Below, in pieces: positions 47,286-58,517 of a stretch of 64,000 nt of DNA; the stretch's first letter is position 1; each line of letters begins with the position of its first letter. This DNA is from Prostheceraeus crozeri. Lineage: Eukaryota > Platyhelminthes > Polycladida > Euryleptidae. Made by a program: the position numbers and the translations under genes. Below the pieces are notes generated by a model that was not told the DNA's origin, searched no databases, and worked only from the letters and a program-made list of their open reading frames with translations. The DNA lies in contig CAJQUW010011540.1 in NCBI GenBank assembly GCA_907163375.1, positions 1-64,000 of the forward strand, in the 5' to 3' direction.

Positions 47286-49580
47286 TTAATAGCTAAATTG
47301 AAATTTACGATAGAATGGTATGAAGAGGAAACTGTGTATTTATAATTACCTAGATGTAGTGCCTACAATTAAAAGATAAGCAACGGAACAGAAGAATCGC
47401 ATTCGTTCAAAAAATTATTAGTTTCATGCATTTTTATCAACAAGGATTAGCCATACGTGTCTAGTACGGCAGACAATGGAAAAATCATTGACTATCGCTA
47501 TATAATTGTGCTTTGGTTGTTCTCAACGCAATCAAGAACATTTCCAACATTGTCTGTAGACGTTTTCCTGTGATGTTGCTTATCAATGCTGTTTATCAAA
47601 ACATGTTGTTTATCAATGCTATCTGCAATCAGTTTCCAACAGATACTGAAGCATCATTTTTTAAGAAAAAGTGGAATTTAACTTTTATATTGTTATTTTT
47701 GGTAGCAAAATGACATGAGCCCAATCCAAGACGGAGGGGGAAGGGCAATTCAACCCCCTGCTGCGTTTGTGTTGTGTCTTTTATAAGACCAAGCCACCTA
47801 ACCTACGCTCTTGCAATTTTGGTTTTAACTATTATCAAATGTTTCAACGAAAATCGCTGGATTTGGCTTCAAGGCCTGAAAGATCTTCAAGTACAAGTTC
47901 GTGAACTACTTATTAATGCACTTTTTTCAAAAATCTGTTAATTTCACTTTTTGCAAGCATTTTATGTGACAACATCGAACGAAGTGCATCGATATTTGAT
48001 GAAAGTGCAGTACCTTATAAGTAGGAGTTCATGAGTTATTCTCCGTGAAATGCCACAAAGCCTTATTTTCAATTTTCAGTCTTAATTTTTTTTGATCCAT
48101 ACATTTATAAATGTGATGTCTGATACAAAACATCAGATTATGTTGAACACAAAGATTTGTGCCACAGACGCGGAATAGAATTTTGAATTTTCAAAAGTTA
48201 CATGCTATGTACTCATTGAAATGGTCAGTAATGGAACATTTAAGTAGCCGGTTTCGTGCATATTACTAATCATATGAAATCTTTGGATGCATGCAAGTCG
48301 TCCTACTTTTTAAAATCATACTTAAAGTCACTTACACGTAGAGTGGCAGACCCCCATTTCACAGATACAGTGAAATGCATACTTTTGAAAGAAAATCTCT
48401 TTTATACATGTGGATTTACAGTCACTGTTAAAATAGCAAGGCATCGCTAACAGATTAAAGTATCGAAGTTGGAGAAGTAAAGTTAGAGTCATGCGAACAT
48501 GCTGTTGGACATATGGATCGATAAAATTTCAGTAAACATTATTAAGCACTGCGAAGCAGCATATTTCATGCATGAGCTTTCCAGTGGCAGCATTGGTTTT
48601 GAAGAAATCGGTCACATTTCAAAAAAATTGAACAAGTTTTGACTACATCAATTTTTTCGTTTTCAATTAAGCAAATGTAATTACACTGACGTATTTCACG
48701 AGAACCATTTGAAGGATAGCTCTACACTTCAAGTTATTGACTTTCCATAATTGCTGATTAATTGAAAAACAAGCGTTTAGATCTGCGCGTTCGATTTACT
48801 TTTTCGGCCATTCCAAAGCGCCTTGAGTCGATTCAGGAAATATTTCGCGTAGAGAAACGTGCACATTTTAATTAATCAACCAAGAAATGTGAGAAGTCTC
48901 TAACTTACAGACATTCCCTATTTTCAAAAAACCTGTTCTTGAGGATCAGCTTCCTTGGATAATCCTACTAAAATTTTTACAAAGCATCACGGGTCACCCT
49001 TTAGTATATACGACTGAAGATTAATGTGTTGACCGCATGTAGGCTATTTGCTCTATAGTTCCTCTTGTGTATGTTCTTCTTTTTCACCCTCTGCACAACA
49101 TGGACACCATTGATCACATTGTATAGAAGAGTGGACATGAAGCAATATATCCAACCAAAACGTACAAAGATTACATATCAAGATGGATATTCATAATCAA
49201 TATAATCAATTGCAGCTCAATTTCTGGCCACTTTTCACTTCAAATTGCTTTTCTTTTATCAGTCTTACTCATCATGCAGTTTATACTGAGTCATCTGTCC
49301 TGAGGATTAATGGCTTTGTATTGTAACTTTAGGAAGAACTTTTATGGCCAGATGATCGACGTATAGCAAGATCACCTATAATCGCTGTGTCCTTGAGAAA
49401 TTTTAATTAAGCTTCTCATATCTTGAATTTCAATATGTCGTCCTCTCTTCTCCCACATGAATCAGTTCATTCCCTATTGTCTTAAAATAATTTATTTAGA
49501 TAGGTATTCTACTAAAGAACTCCTCAACAAGCATTCCAAGCCATTTCCTCGACAACATGAACAATTTTATAAATGTTTTG
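47286..49580. other. Anonymous stretch
   Basis: AT-rich, no long ORF, and no recognisable RNA gene or transposon end. Confidence 0.5.
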
Positions 49581-49699
49581 CGATATCTTTGATAGAAGTA
49601 AAAATATCAAATTAATATTTCGACCATCTGAAGTGGTCATCATCAGAATTGTGCTAATTCATAGACATTTACTGAAGTACACATAATTCTAAATACATG
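49581..49699 (-). repeat. PLE terminal block with hammerhead-like core, left
   Basis: On the minus strand it reads CTGATGA, then a stem-loop GACCA-CTTCAGA-TGGTC, then GAAA (49,620-49,646). This is a hammerhead core with a perfect 5-bp stem II. A convincing stem I is not seen, so activity is doubtful. Confidence 0.6.
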
Positions 49700-49745
49700 C
49701 CGGGTGTCCACAAAGTCTGGAACCATTGGAATTAATAAGAAAATG

Positions 49746-50011
49746 GGCACTACTGCAGTTTAGTGCACCCTCTATGAAAGAGACGGAAAAGCGCTTACTG
49801 CAGTTTAGTGCACCCTAAAACAACGGCGCATTCTCCCGCAAACGATGACTACGCACATTACACCGAAGCGCGCGCTCGGTGTAATGTGCGAAGACGAAGA
49901 CACAAAGACACTCATTTATAACTATAGGGAAGAACGAACGGCATTCATTCTGTTGATTAAATCATGTTGTTCTCACATGCATTTTAGGGTGCACTAAACT
50001 GCAGTAGTGCC
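49746..50011. mobile_element. 266-bp MITE nested in the mariner
   Basis: Perfect 26-bp inverted ends (GGCACTACTGCAGTTTAGTG... and its complement ending at 50,011). A second copy of the end sequence lies inside at 49,795-49,817, and an internal hairpin has a perfect 15-bp stem (49,852-49,866 with 49,876-49,890) around a GC-alternating loop. No coding capacity; superfamily not assigned. Confidence 0.75.
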
Positions 50012-50304
50012 AACATCTCTTCGAATACTTGCAATTTTACAAGTGTTCAAAAATGTTCACCAAAAACATAGTGACACTTGAAGTCATTTACATAAACATT
50101 GCAGCAAGAGATCGTGTTAAAGTTCAATGTCTTAGACGGTCAGTCCTTAAGTCATTGATTTATTTGTCACATGATGGCAACAGCGCTTCAACTCGACTGC
50201 CACTCTTCTTCGCTTTGATAAAATTTTCAAGTGTCAAGCGAGGTAAACAAACTGAAGTATGTGGTATACAACCACGTCAATCCTCATAGGATGAGTGATG
50301 ACAA

Positions 50305-50600
50305 CGTTCAAGGTTCGCCAATGGTGACAGTGTGGTGTGGATAGGGGAGCACATTTGAATGGGACATTCTTCTTTTATGAGACCATGTAAGCGGTAACAC
50401 ATGGAAATGTTACACCTATTACTGCTATTACCTGAATTTGATGACATTGTATGCAAGCCTTGGTTTCAACACGATGGAGATCCGCCTCGCTATTCCGTTG
50501 TCATCAAGGATAGAAATTGGCTGAACAACGCATTGGATAACTGAATCGGTCACAGAGGAACAACTGAATGGGCTCCGAGCAGTCCGGACCTAACTCAGAT
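50305..50600 (+). pseudogene. Mariner-type transposase fragment
   Basis: Readable segments include VTVWCG (about 50,325), then PWFQHDGDPPRYS, WLNNALDN, a stop where the family has Trp (TGA), IGHRGTTEWAPSSPDLT. The second and third aspartates of the DDE triad are recognisable. The N-terminal and first-aspartate regions are lost or unreadable. It belongs to the same broad family as the copy at 43.6 kb but is much older. Confidence 0.7.
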
Positions 50601-50948
50601 AACCAGCTGCGTGCCAAATCAGAATGCGACATTTAATTCACTTGCAAGAACGAATCCTAGAGGTATGTTACAAGTCCGATAAAATGAAGCTGCGCTGCAA
50701 AACGTGCAACATGAAGCTTCAGTTCGATTTCAAAAGTGTCACGATGTTCTTGGTAAACAATTTGAACACTTGTAAAATTGGAGGTAATCGAAAGATGTTT
50801 TTCATAAATTGGCTTTTCATATAAGAGCAGATCTATTGGTTACATGGTAATAATGCGCATATCTTGATATTGGTCACATTTTCGCATTAATCCCTATGGT
50901 TCCAGACTTTACGGAAATAGCTTCTTTCTTAATGTCTTCTGGACTGAA

Positions 50949-51131
50949 ATGAAATCACTTATACTCAAATTACTCAAGTCATGTATGCTAAAAAATGAAT
51001 CATCTATTGGGAAACATAAGCAACAGCAGCACGGCGACAAGGACATGCAACTCACAAATTTCAGAGTTTTGAAAAAGTGTCCAAGCAGAGTCGATCTTTT
51101 GAATGAAATGTTGCTCAATGTTGCTCACTAA
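50949..51131 (+). pseudogene. PLE GIY-YIG domain, C-terminal fragment
   Basis: A 60-codon frame containing SSIGKHKQQQHG and TNFRVLKKCPSRVDLLNEML. It fits the end of the Penelope-like endonuclease domain ('SA..H...H......F..L..C.S..DLLI.E.LLI'). It lies immediately upstream of the right terminal block, as expected for the 3' end of a PLE. The catalytic N-terminal half is missing, likely disrupted by the mariner insertion upstream. Confidence 0.55.
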
Positions 51132-51292
51132 GCTCCGTTCACCGTCTCTTTACGGTCAAAGTGACTCAGCTAGGCCTAAGATACTTGATTGGTTTATCTA
51201 TGTTGATCAAAGTGATGATCAACTTTGATGTAGATATCTCATATTTTTTAGCATGCATAATAAGAAATAAGTTATTAAGTACTGTAGTCAAG

Positions 51293-51402
51293 CAATGTAT
51301 TTTGAATTATGTATACTTCAGTAAATGCCTAAGATTTAGTACAATTCTGATGATGGCCACTTCAGATGGTCGAAACATAAATATGGTATTTTATTTCTAT
51401 CA
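51293..51402 (+). repeat. PLE terminal block with hammerhead-like core, right
   Basis: CTGATGA at 51,347-51,353, stem II GGCCA-CTTCAGA-TGGTC (51,355-51,371, one G-U), then GAAAC at 51,372-51,376. It mirrors 49,581-49,699. The block is cut at 51,402 by the RTE LINE and resumes at 54,797. Confidence 0.65.
51392..51402 (+). repeat. 11-bp target duplication of the RTE LINE, left
   Basis: TATTTCTATCA, repeated exactly at 54,786-54,796. The uninterrupted target can be seen in the inverted PLE block at 49,581-49,699, where the CTATCAAAGAT edge is intact. Confidence 0.85.
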
Positions 51403-51796
51403 GGCCCTCTGCCCTGGACCATCACAGGGTAGTTAACCCGGCCAAAGGTAGGTAGAGCCAATTCTCTACTCTACACTTTGGTAATTCCTGTCTGGCGCGT
51501 CCACGTCGCGGGGGTGGGCATTGCGGGAGCAATGGCTAAGTTCAGACAGGGACCCAGTGCTGCGGGGTATATCGCAGAACCCGTGCTAGGGTTACGGCGA
51601 AGACCAACGGCGGATCCTTTGAAGACGGATTCTTGAGGGCGAATCCATCAATGGAGAACCAATTGGTTGACTGACCCTGGAAGTCAACGGCGGCAACGGC
51701 GGACGAACAACCAGGAAGAGTAATGGTGGTCCACTCCAGTCCACTTTGCAGTAGGCAACGGGAAACCACTGCAATATCACCTCCCAAGTTCCAATC

Positions 51797-52954
51797 ATGA
51801 TGCAGTTTACAATGGGAAATCAGAGAAACAACAGCGTCAAGGATATTCAAAAGAATGTCTCGCTCGGTCGGAAGTATCATGGACCTCAGGTGAACTCGGA
51901 CCGTCAACACGCTACTGAGGAAAATCGCATGCGTATTGCTCACTGGAATGTAAGAACCATGTCATCACCGGAAAAGATCGCAAATGTTGAACTAGAAATG
52001 AAGAGATTGAAGATCGACATATTGGGAATATCTGAAATGAGATACAAAGCCACAGGCGAATTCAATACAAATCAGTCTCGTGTTTTCTTCTCTGGAAATG
52101 AAAGAAAGAAAATAAACGGAGTTGGTTTTATTGTCTCGAAGAAATGGAGTCGTAGTGTGAGAAATTATTGGTGCAAAAATGAAAGAGTAATGTTGATTCA
52201 AATTGAAAATGCTCCCCGAAATATAAATCTTATTGAGGTATATATGCCGACCCAGTCTGCAGACGATCAATTGGTAGAAGAGGTGTATGAAGACATCAAG
52301 GAATTAATGAAAATAATCAAAAATAATGAGCCGTTATACATTCTTGGATATTTTAATGCCATTGTTGGAAAACAGTGTGAAGACAGCAAGGAAGAAATAG
52401 GAAATTTCAGTTTAGGAGTCAGAAATGATCGCGGCACCCGGTTACTCGAATTCTGTCAAGAGCTAGACTTGAAAATTACGAACACCCTCTTCGAACACCA
52501 CCCTAGAAGACTTTATACTTGGATAAGCCCAAATGGGAAAACTAGAAATCAAATAGACTACATCATCTGCCGCAAGCGTTTCAAAAATTCAGTCAAGAAT
52601 GTTCGAACATACCCTGGAGCAGATGTAGGTAGCGACCACACACTTTTGGTAATGGACTGCAGAACAACACTGAAAAGGGTAAGAAGAAAACCTCCTGAAC
52701 CAAGATGGAACCTCGAAGCCCTGAAGAACATCGAAGTGAAGAAGAAATTTCAATCAGAATGCGAACGACAGCTTCAAAACAGCACATTTGAATGGAAAGA
52801 CCTAAAAACAGCGGTGATCTCAAGTGCAACCACCTGTATCGGTACCCGGAAAATTATTCCTCGTAAGCCGTACATCACGAATGAAATAGTAAAGAAAATG
52901 GAAGAAAGACGATCACTCAAAAACAGGAAGGATGATGAATCAAAGAGACGATAA
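51797..52954 (+). pseudogene. RTE ORF2, APE endonuclease part
   Basis: 385 codons. Nuclease motifs are RIAHWNVRTM, LGISEMRYKATGEF (catalytic Glu), ILGYFNAIVG, NDRGTRLLEFCQELDLKITNT, RRLYTWISPNGKTRNQIDYI and GSDHTLLV. The usual GDFN is GYFN, so an active-site aspartate is lost. The frame ends at an in-frame TAA (52,952-52,954); the same frame then continues to the RT domain, so this is a single nonsense change in one ORF. Confidence 0.85.
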
Positions 52955-54067
52955 CGAGAGCTACACAATCAAATCAGACGTGATGCCAAAAGATCGAAGG
53001 AAGAATGGTGGACAAGAAATTGTGAAGAAATTGAACGATTGATGAAAGAGAGTAAGACTGACCAAGCGTACTATAATATCAAACAACATCTACGGAAACC
53101 GTCGTACAGATCAACAATGACAAAGTCAAATATTGGAGAAAACTTGATTGAACCTGAGGATGTGAAAAACAGATGGGAAGAGTATATTGGTGAATTATAT
53201 GGGGACCCAAATTACAGTCCGAGACCTATCTCCGAGAATGCAGTACAGGAAGTTAACTCAATTCTCAATTCCGAAGTAGAGACGGCGATAAAAAGACTGA
53301 AAGTCGGAAAAAGCCCTGGAGTTGACGAGATCCCAGCTGAATTGATTAAAGGGCTTGAGCATGTTGGGACGATAACGATAACTCAAATGTGCAACAAAAT
53401 CCTTGAATCTGGAATCTGGCCCGAAGATTTCACGAAAATCATTTTGATCCCCATTCCCAAAACTGTGCGTGCTACCGACTGCAAGAACTATAGAACAATC
53501 AGTCTGATTTCACATACATCAAAAGTACTTCTTGCCATTATCGAAAGAAGAATCACAACCAGAATAGAAGAACATCTTACTGAAGAGCAGTTTGGCTTCA
53601 GATCGAAACGAGGAACGAGAGATGCAATAACAGCAATCAGAACGCTAAGTGAAAGATATATCGAAGCCAATCGATCATTATTTGTTGCCATGATAGATTT
53701 TGAGAAAGCGTTTGACCGAGTCAATTGGAGTACCCTGTGGAACATTCTCGTCAGCATTGGAATAAATGAAACTGAAGTAAACATTATAGCACAGTTATAC
53801 CAGCATCAGAAAGCAGTCATAAAAGTAGGTAATGATCTCACTGGAGAAGTCCCTATTCTGCGTGGAGTACGTCAAGGATGCATCATATCACCAATGCTCT
53901 TTAATGTGTATATACAATTCTTAGCTAACGAAGTAAATTCAAAAGTGGCAAATCACGGAGTCAATTTGTGTGGAAAAAGAACAACAGCGATTAGATATGC
54001 AGACGACCAGGCCATGTTATCTTCGCGCCTCAGAGGACTTCAAATCATAATGAAAAGTACGGCATGA
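52955..54067 (+). pseudogene. RTE ORF2, reverse transcriptase part
   Basis: In the same frame as the nuclease after the TAA. The linker (KRSKEEWWTRNCEEIERL) leads to VGKSPGVDEIPAELIK, TKIILIPIPK, NYRTISLISHTSKVLLAII, EEQFGFRSKRGTRDAI, AMIDFEKAFDRVNW (motif A), GVRQGCIISPMLFNVYI (motif B) and IRYADDQAML (motif C, YADD). The frame is lost at about 54,060: the family normally has about 15-20 more residues before KYGMKINTKKTKVM, so a small deletion with frameshift is likely here. Confidence 0.85.
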
Positions 54068-54695
54068 AGATCAACACTAAGAAAACTAAAGTTATGATAT
54101 TTTCGAAAACAAATTCGCCTTCTCCTTTCACATTGCGAGTGGGAAATGAAGTTCTGGAAAAAGTCGACAATTTCAAGTATTTAGGCTCAATTCTAACAAG
54201 TGACGGACGATGTACGAAAGAAATAAGGTCAAGAATCTCTCAAGCGAAACAGTCCTATTTCAAGAAAGTACAAGAAGTGACCACGACATCCAACAGCATT
54301 GAATTCAAGAAGCGTATGGTAAAAGCTGGACACTCAGACATCGTGACGTCAAATACCTGGAGGCAGCAGAGATGTGGTTTTGGAGAAGAATTATGAACAT
54401 CAAGTGGACTGACAGAGTAACAAATGATGAAATTTTGATGAAAGCAAATGAAAAACGATGCCTACTGAACACCATCACGAGTCGAAAAGGCAACTATGTG
54501 GGTCACCAACTCCGACACGATGGCATTCTCACCAAAATCCTTGAAACGAAGATCAACGGGAAGAGAACAAGAGGAAGAAAACGAGCGATGTGGCTGGACG
54601 ATCTCAAGTGGAAAGCCGGGGTGAATTCATATGGAGAATTGAAACGTCTGAATGAAGATCGAGAAAAATGGAAGAAGTTTGTGACGAACATTTAA
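54064..54695 (+). pseudogene. RTE ORF2, C-terminal part in two frames
   Basis: The first frame begins MKINTKKTKVMIFSK and reads VDNFKYLGSILTSDGRCTKEI, then ends near 54,390. The next frame (54,372-54,695) reads EMWFWRRI-like sequence (MWFWRRIMNIKWTDRVTNDE), VGHQLRHDG and GRKRAMWLDDLKW, the typical RTE C-terminus. A frameshift or short deletion lies near 54,330-54,380. The stop at 54,693 is the natural end. Confidence 0.8.
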
Positions 54696-54785
54696 GCAAT
54701 GACTTTGCAGTTATCTTTGACTTTGTTTCTTTCTTTCCTATTGTTGTATTGTGTGTGACCTACCACATGGTAGACTACAAATATA

Positions 54786-54796
54786 TATTTCTATCA
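54786..54796 (+). repeat. 11-bp target duplication of the RTE LINE, right
   Basis: Exact repeat of 51,392-51,402, followed by AAGATGAG, the continuation of the interrupted PLE end. Confidence 0.85.
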
Positions 54797-54815
54797 AAGA
54801 TGAGCAAATTTCGGA

Positions 54816-56315
54816 AAATTGAGATCACTATGTATTATCAAGCTGCTGTTCTCTGACAGCTCTATTTGATGCTGTGATTTGAATCGACGCTATATGTGCG
54901 ATATATGAAGAAAAACCATTGCACCAGATGATTTCATTAAATATTTCACATGCACACTGCACAGTCGATAAAGTATATTAAGTTGACAACAAATATGAAT
55001 CTCACATGTAAATTTATTTATGATGACCATTCTACCCGTCACCGCAAATGTCGGGGACAGTGGCGATGAAGTCGTATTTGTAGTGGCGTCTCTGGAGATG
55101 TTTCGGGACAGACACATGCCTGCGGGTAGTCGTTTTCCAACTGGTGATTTTCCGTTATAGTTGCCCGGAAATAGAGCATAGCGAAGCAGGAGAGAATTGC
55201 CTAAAACATGTTATTTACTTGAGTTTCATTCTCATGACCTCGAATGTCCAACCTGAACTTTGAAGAAATATATGTTGCAGAGAACGTATAATATCTAAAG
55301 ACGACAAATAGCTTCAAAAATTAATATTCTTTAATGCCGCTAAGTGCCTTAATACTTCTATGTCTTAATGCACTATGTATTAATACTTCTATGTATCATT
55401 CAATGGTTTTATTTCATTTATCAATTCGGTGTTTATATCAGAAATTTTAGCAATTCTGTTCTGCTTTATGGATTTTCTGATAACAAATTCTTCGTATATT
55501 TGTACCGCGGAAGAATCGTCTGTGGCCAATATTTGAATCCATGAAGCACAAGAAACATAACTTTAATACGTGTACTTAAACATGTTGAGGGCATCCAAAA
55601 AGCAATTGAAGTGATATTTGAATAATAGCAATTTCAAGGTGATATTTCAACGCGTTGTCAGTTTTCTTCATGTGCAATATATGAAGAAACGTTAATAAAA
55701 TAATATTAAGAATATCTAAATTTCAGAGTTAAGAATATCTGAAAAAGAGCGTTATGTGTTTTATTTTTGTTTCAGTGTTTTCCATTCTCTTTTCTATTAA
55801 ATATTCTGGGAAATTCATCGGCAACCTTAAAGGCACCTATATTGGCGGCAAGTTGCTATTCATAAGCCTGTACGTTGTATGCTTGTATCGAATAAAAGTT
55901 CGAACTTGTGATTTAAATCTCGAATTTTAATGATTAAATACAGGCATTATGCACATTGATGATGAGACGGAATACGGAAGGAAAAAATGAAGATAAAGAT
56001 GATTTAGATAGTGATGCAAGATTCCCAAGAAGCAAAATTAGAAACTTATGTTGTGTTGTTCAGTTTAATTCTATAAATCGTTTTATATCAATTTGTAAAA
56101 GCGATAGTCAAATTTGTTATTTCTTTTGATCATTTTGATAGGAAGTGTAATCTGTACTAGAGAGAACGATGAAAATATTAAGCAAGCAGTTTGAAAGAAT
56201 CAGCGAGGCTATGAAAAATCATCATCAATGTCGTCTTGAAATCGTGAATTTATAGTCAGACCAACTGTTGAACAAGTGGAGCCACTGTTGGACAATGCAA
56301 AGCGTCACACTTATT
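54816..56315. other. Anonymous stretch
   Basis: No recognisable genes or repeat termini. A slightly GC-richer patch at 55,030-55,170 is open for 75 codons on the minus strand but has no domain. Confidence 0.45.
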
Positions 56316-57040
56316 AGTCCGGCAGTCAGAACGAGTTTCTGCAGGGAACGAGGCCGAAACTGACACTTTCACAGAATGATGTACACCCTATGCCTACTAC
56401 GAATCGGCACGTCTGCCGAGCTCTAGTGAGTTCCTCTTCTTGTCAGACAGGATCAAAGAAAAACACATGTAAATCCAATGGGACGCAGATTGCAGTTTTT
56501 GACTGAAATGAATTTTTTTATGTTTTCTCTGATTAAACGAAAAGTACTAAACTCAGAGTCATAATTTTTGGCATGGAATGTCTTCAGGTCATTTCCTTTC
56601 ATGTTCATGCACCCTTGTTTATAAAGCTAGACACTTTTAGATTTGGCGAGCGTCTTAATGTCGGCAAACACAAACATTTTGAGCAACTTCATCCACATTT
56701 ACCCACATTCTCACATACATTGCCGATTAGATGCATGATAATAGCACATGCACATCATAGGAAATGACCTGAAAACATTCCATGCCAAAAATTATGACTC
56801 TAGACTTAGTACTTTTCGTTTAATCAGAGAAAACATAGAAAATTTCAATTTAATCAAAAACAGCAATCTGCGTCCCATTGGATTTACATGTGTTTTTCTT
56901 TGATCCTGTCTAACAAGAAGAGGAACTCACTAGAACTCGGCAGACATGCCGATTCGTAGTAGGCATAGGGCGTACATCATTCTGTGAAAGTGTCAGTTTC
57001 GGCCTCGTTCCCTGCAGAAACTCGTTCTAGCTGCCGGACT
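56316..57040. mobile_element. 725-bp foldback (palindromic) element
   Basis: The arms at about 56,316-56,615 and 56,752-57,040 are reverse complements at high identity, from AGTCCGGCAG.../...CTGCCGGACT inward through AACGAGGCCGAAACTGACAC, AGGATCAAAGAAAAACACAT and AGGTCATTTCC. A loop of about 135 bp is unpaired. Non-coding. Target duplication unclear. A long-stem MITE or foldback element. Confidence 0.85.
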
Positions 57041-57758
57041 ATATCTAGTTACACTCCAATTATGGCAGTGGTTTTATGATAAAGCTCGTAAAGCCTCTGA
57101 TTTATAAATTTAGGTGAAGTTTGTATTAAAGAGCGGGTTGAATTCGAGAAAATTTATGAAATATGTCCACAAGACACTAAATCAATTACAGCTGTGGAGA
57201 TTTCTCTCAAAGCCCTCACAGATCTTGTGTAGAGAAAGAAGCAAACTTTGCCGAAGTCCATGACATTTCTCGTTCAAAATGATGCCACTGTTTCCTTAAG
57301 TAGACAAAGACACTAATGATACCGGAAATGAATATAAAGGACAGAAAAACAGTATTGTCACAAGAATGTAGTAAGACCTTCGTGATTTGCAGACAAGTTC
57401 TTGACATTCCGGGAATGAGCCCGAATCTCGCCTTGTGAACGTCCTTCTCAGTCGCTCAAGTGGCTTTCGATGGCGCTAACGATGTCATTACAGGTTCATT
57501 ATTGCCACGCGCGACTTGACATGTCTCACCTGCCCCGTTCGATGGTTTTCCGATGACCTTTCTCGGAGAATCTATGAAAATGAGAAATATTTGTCACTTA
57601 GGTATGTTTTTCTAGAATGTGTAAGAGTGACAAGTTTTGAAAATCGAGTGACACAAAATTTGTACCCAAAGATAGGATGCCCCGATTGCACAAGAAGATA
57701 ATAAGCTACTTTTTTTGATCGTAATAATTGAAATATTCTCACTTACATATTTGGAATA
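57041..57758. other. Anonymous stretch
   Basis: No domain-bearing ORF or transposon termini seen. Confidence 0.5.
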
Positions 57759-57766
57759 CACTGTAC
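57759..57766 (+). repeat. 8-bp target duplication of the hAT MITE, left
   Basis: CACTGTAC, repeated exactly at 58,510-58,517. Confidence 0.9.
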
Positions 57767-58509
57767 CAGGGATGCGGAGTCGGAGTCGGAGTCCCGGAGT
57801 TCTATCATTTTTGCTGGAGTCGGAGTCCTATCAAATGGCAGGAATCGGGAATCTGGCCTATAACTAGACCCGAAATATAATACAAACAAATTATTTATCC
57901 TCATGCATAGCTGTCACTGTCTTGATGTCAACTTTCTTCGTCAAACAAAAGTACAGAGACAGCAGTGCATTCAAAGCTTGTAATAGTTGAGGGAATGAAC
58001 CGTGATAGTGAGAAAAGGATTGTCTTTTCACTCGGTGATTTAGTAGAAAAGACAAGCCTTCCCAACCTCGATCACACCTAGGCACCAAAGGTTACATCAG
58101 AGACAAAAGTGAAATGCTACTTTATTTGAGAACATTGCCTCTTACACTCACGTTAATCGTGTGCGATGTCTCCTCCAAAGCGCATATTAAATTCGAAAGT
58201 GTACTCATTTTTTTGAGAAGGAGGGGGATTTTCCTGCCTGGTAGAAACTGGAGAAAAACCGTGTGAAGCGCACATCAACAAGATGGGAGGAGCCGAGTCG
58301 CATGCATCCAACTTAAAGCGATATTTGATAAACTTTCATGGAAAATGATTGATAATTGATACAGCAATGATAGCTAAAGATAGGTTCAGGTAAGCCTATA
58401 ATGATCTATGATGCATGTTACCAGTTTTTTCGAAAAACTAGGCTATATATACTTGCCACCCGGAGTCGGAGTCGGAGTCCTATCAAAATGATAGGACTCC
58501 GCATCCCTG
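57767..58509. mobile_element. hAT-type MITE
   Basis: Inverted ends CAGGGATGCGGAGTC and GACTCCGCATCCCTG (15 bp, perfect), with an 8-bp duplication outside, the hAT signature. Repeats of GGAGTCGGAGTC lie just inside both ends, as hAT transposases often require. The 743-bp interior has no transposase sequence, so it depends on a partner. Confidence 0.9.
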
Positions 58510-58517
58510 CACTGTAC
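58510..58517 (+). repeat. 8-bp target duplication of the hAT MITE, right
   Basis: CACTGTAC, exact copy of 57,759-57,766. Confidence 0.9.

Larger units (their letters stand above)
49700..50925 (+). mobile_element. Decayed Tc1/mariner-type transposon inside the PLE
   Basis: The left end, GGGTGTCCACAAAGTCTGG (49,702), and inverted right end, TGGTTCCAGACTTTACGG (about 50,897-50,914), flank about 1.2 kb. The inverted similarity continues about 40 bp inward (AATTAATAAGAAAATG / CATTTTCGCATTAAT). A MITE is nested at 49,746-50,011. The outermost bases at the right end have decayed. Confidence 0.75.
51403..54785 (+). mobile_element. RTE-clade LINE
   Basis: 3,383 bp with a GC-rich 5' leader (51,403-51,796), one ORF2-type coding region (51,797-54,695), a short 3' UTR ending in an AT-rich ATA-repeat-like edge, and an 11-bp exact target duplication. 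It has one premature stop and two frame disruptions. The compact single-ORF layout and short 3' UTR fit RTE. Confidence 0.85.
49581..54815 (+). mobile_element. Nested PLE remnant hosting a mariner and an RTE LINE
   Basis: Inverted terminal blocks lie at 49,581-49,699 (minus) and 51,293-51,402, continuing at 54,797 after the RTE insertion. They share the GCACAATTCTGATGATG..CCACTTCAGATGGTCGAAA type core and a TTCTATCAAAGAT outer edge. Between them lie a GIY-YIG C-terminal fragment (50,949-51,131) and a decayed mariner (49,700-50,925). The RT part of the PLE is gone. Confidence 0.7.
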
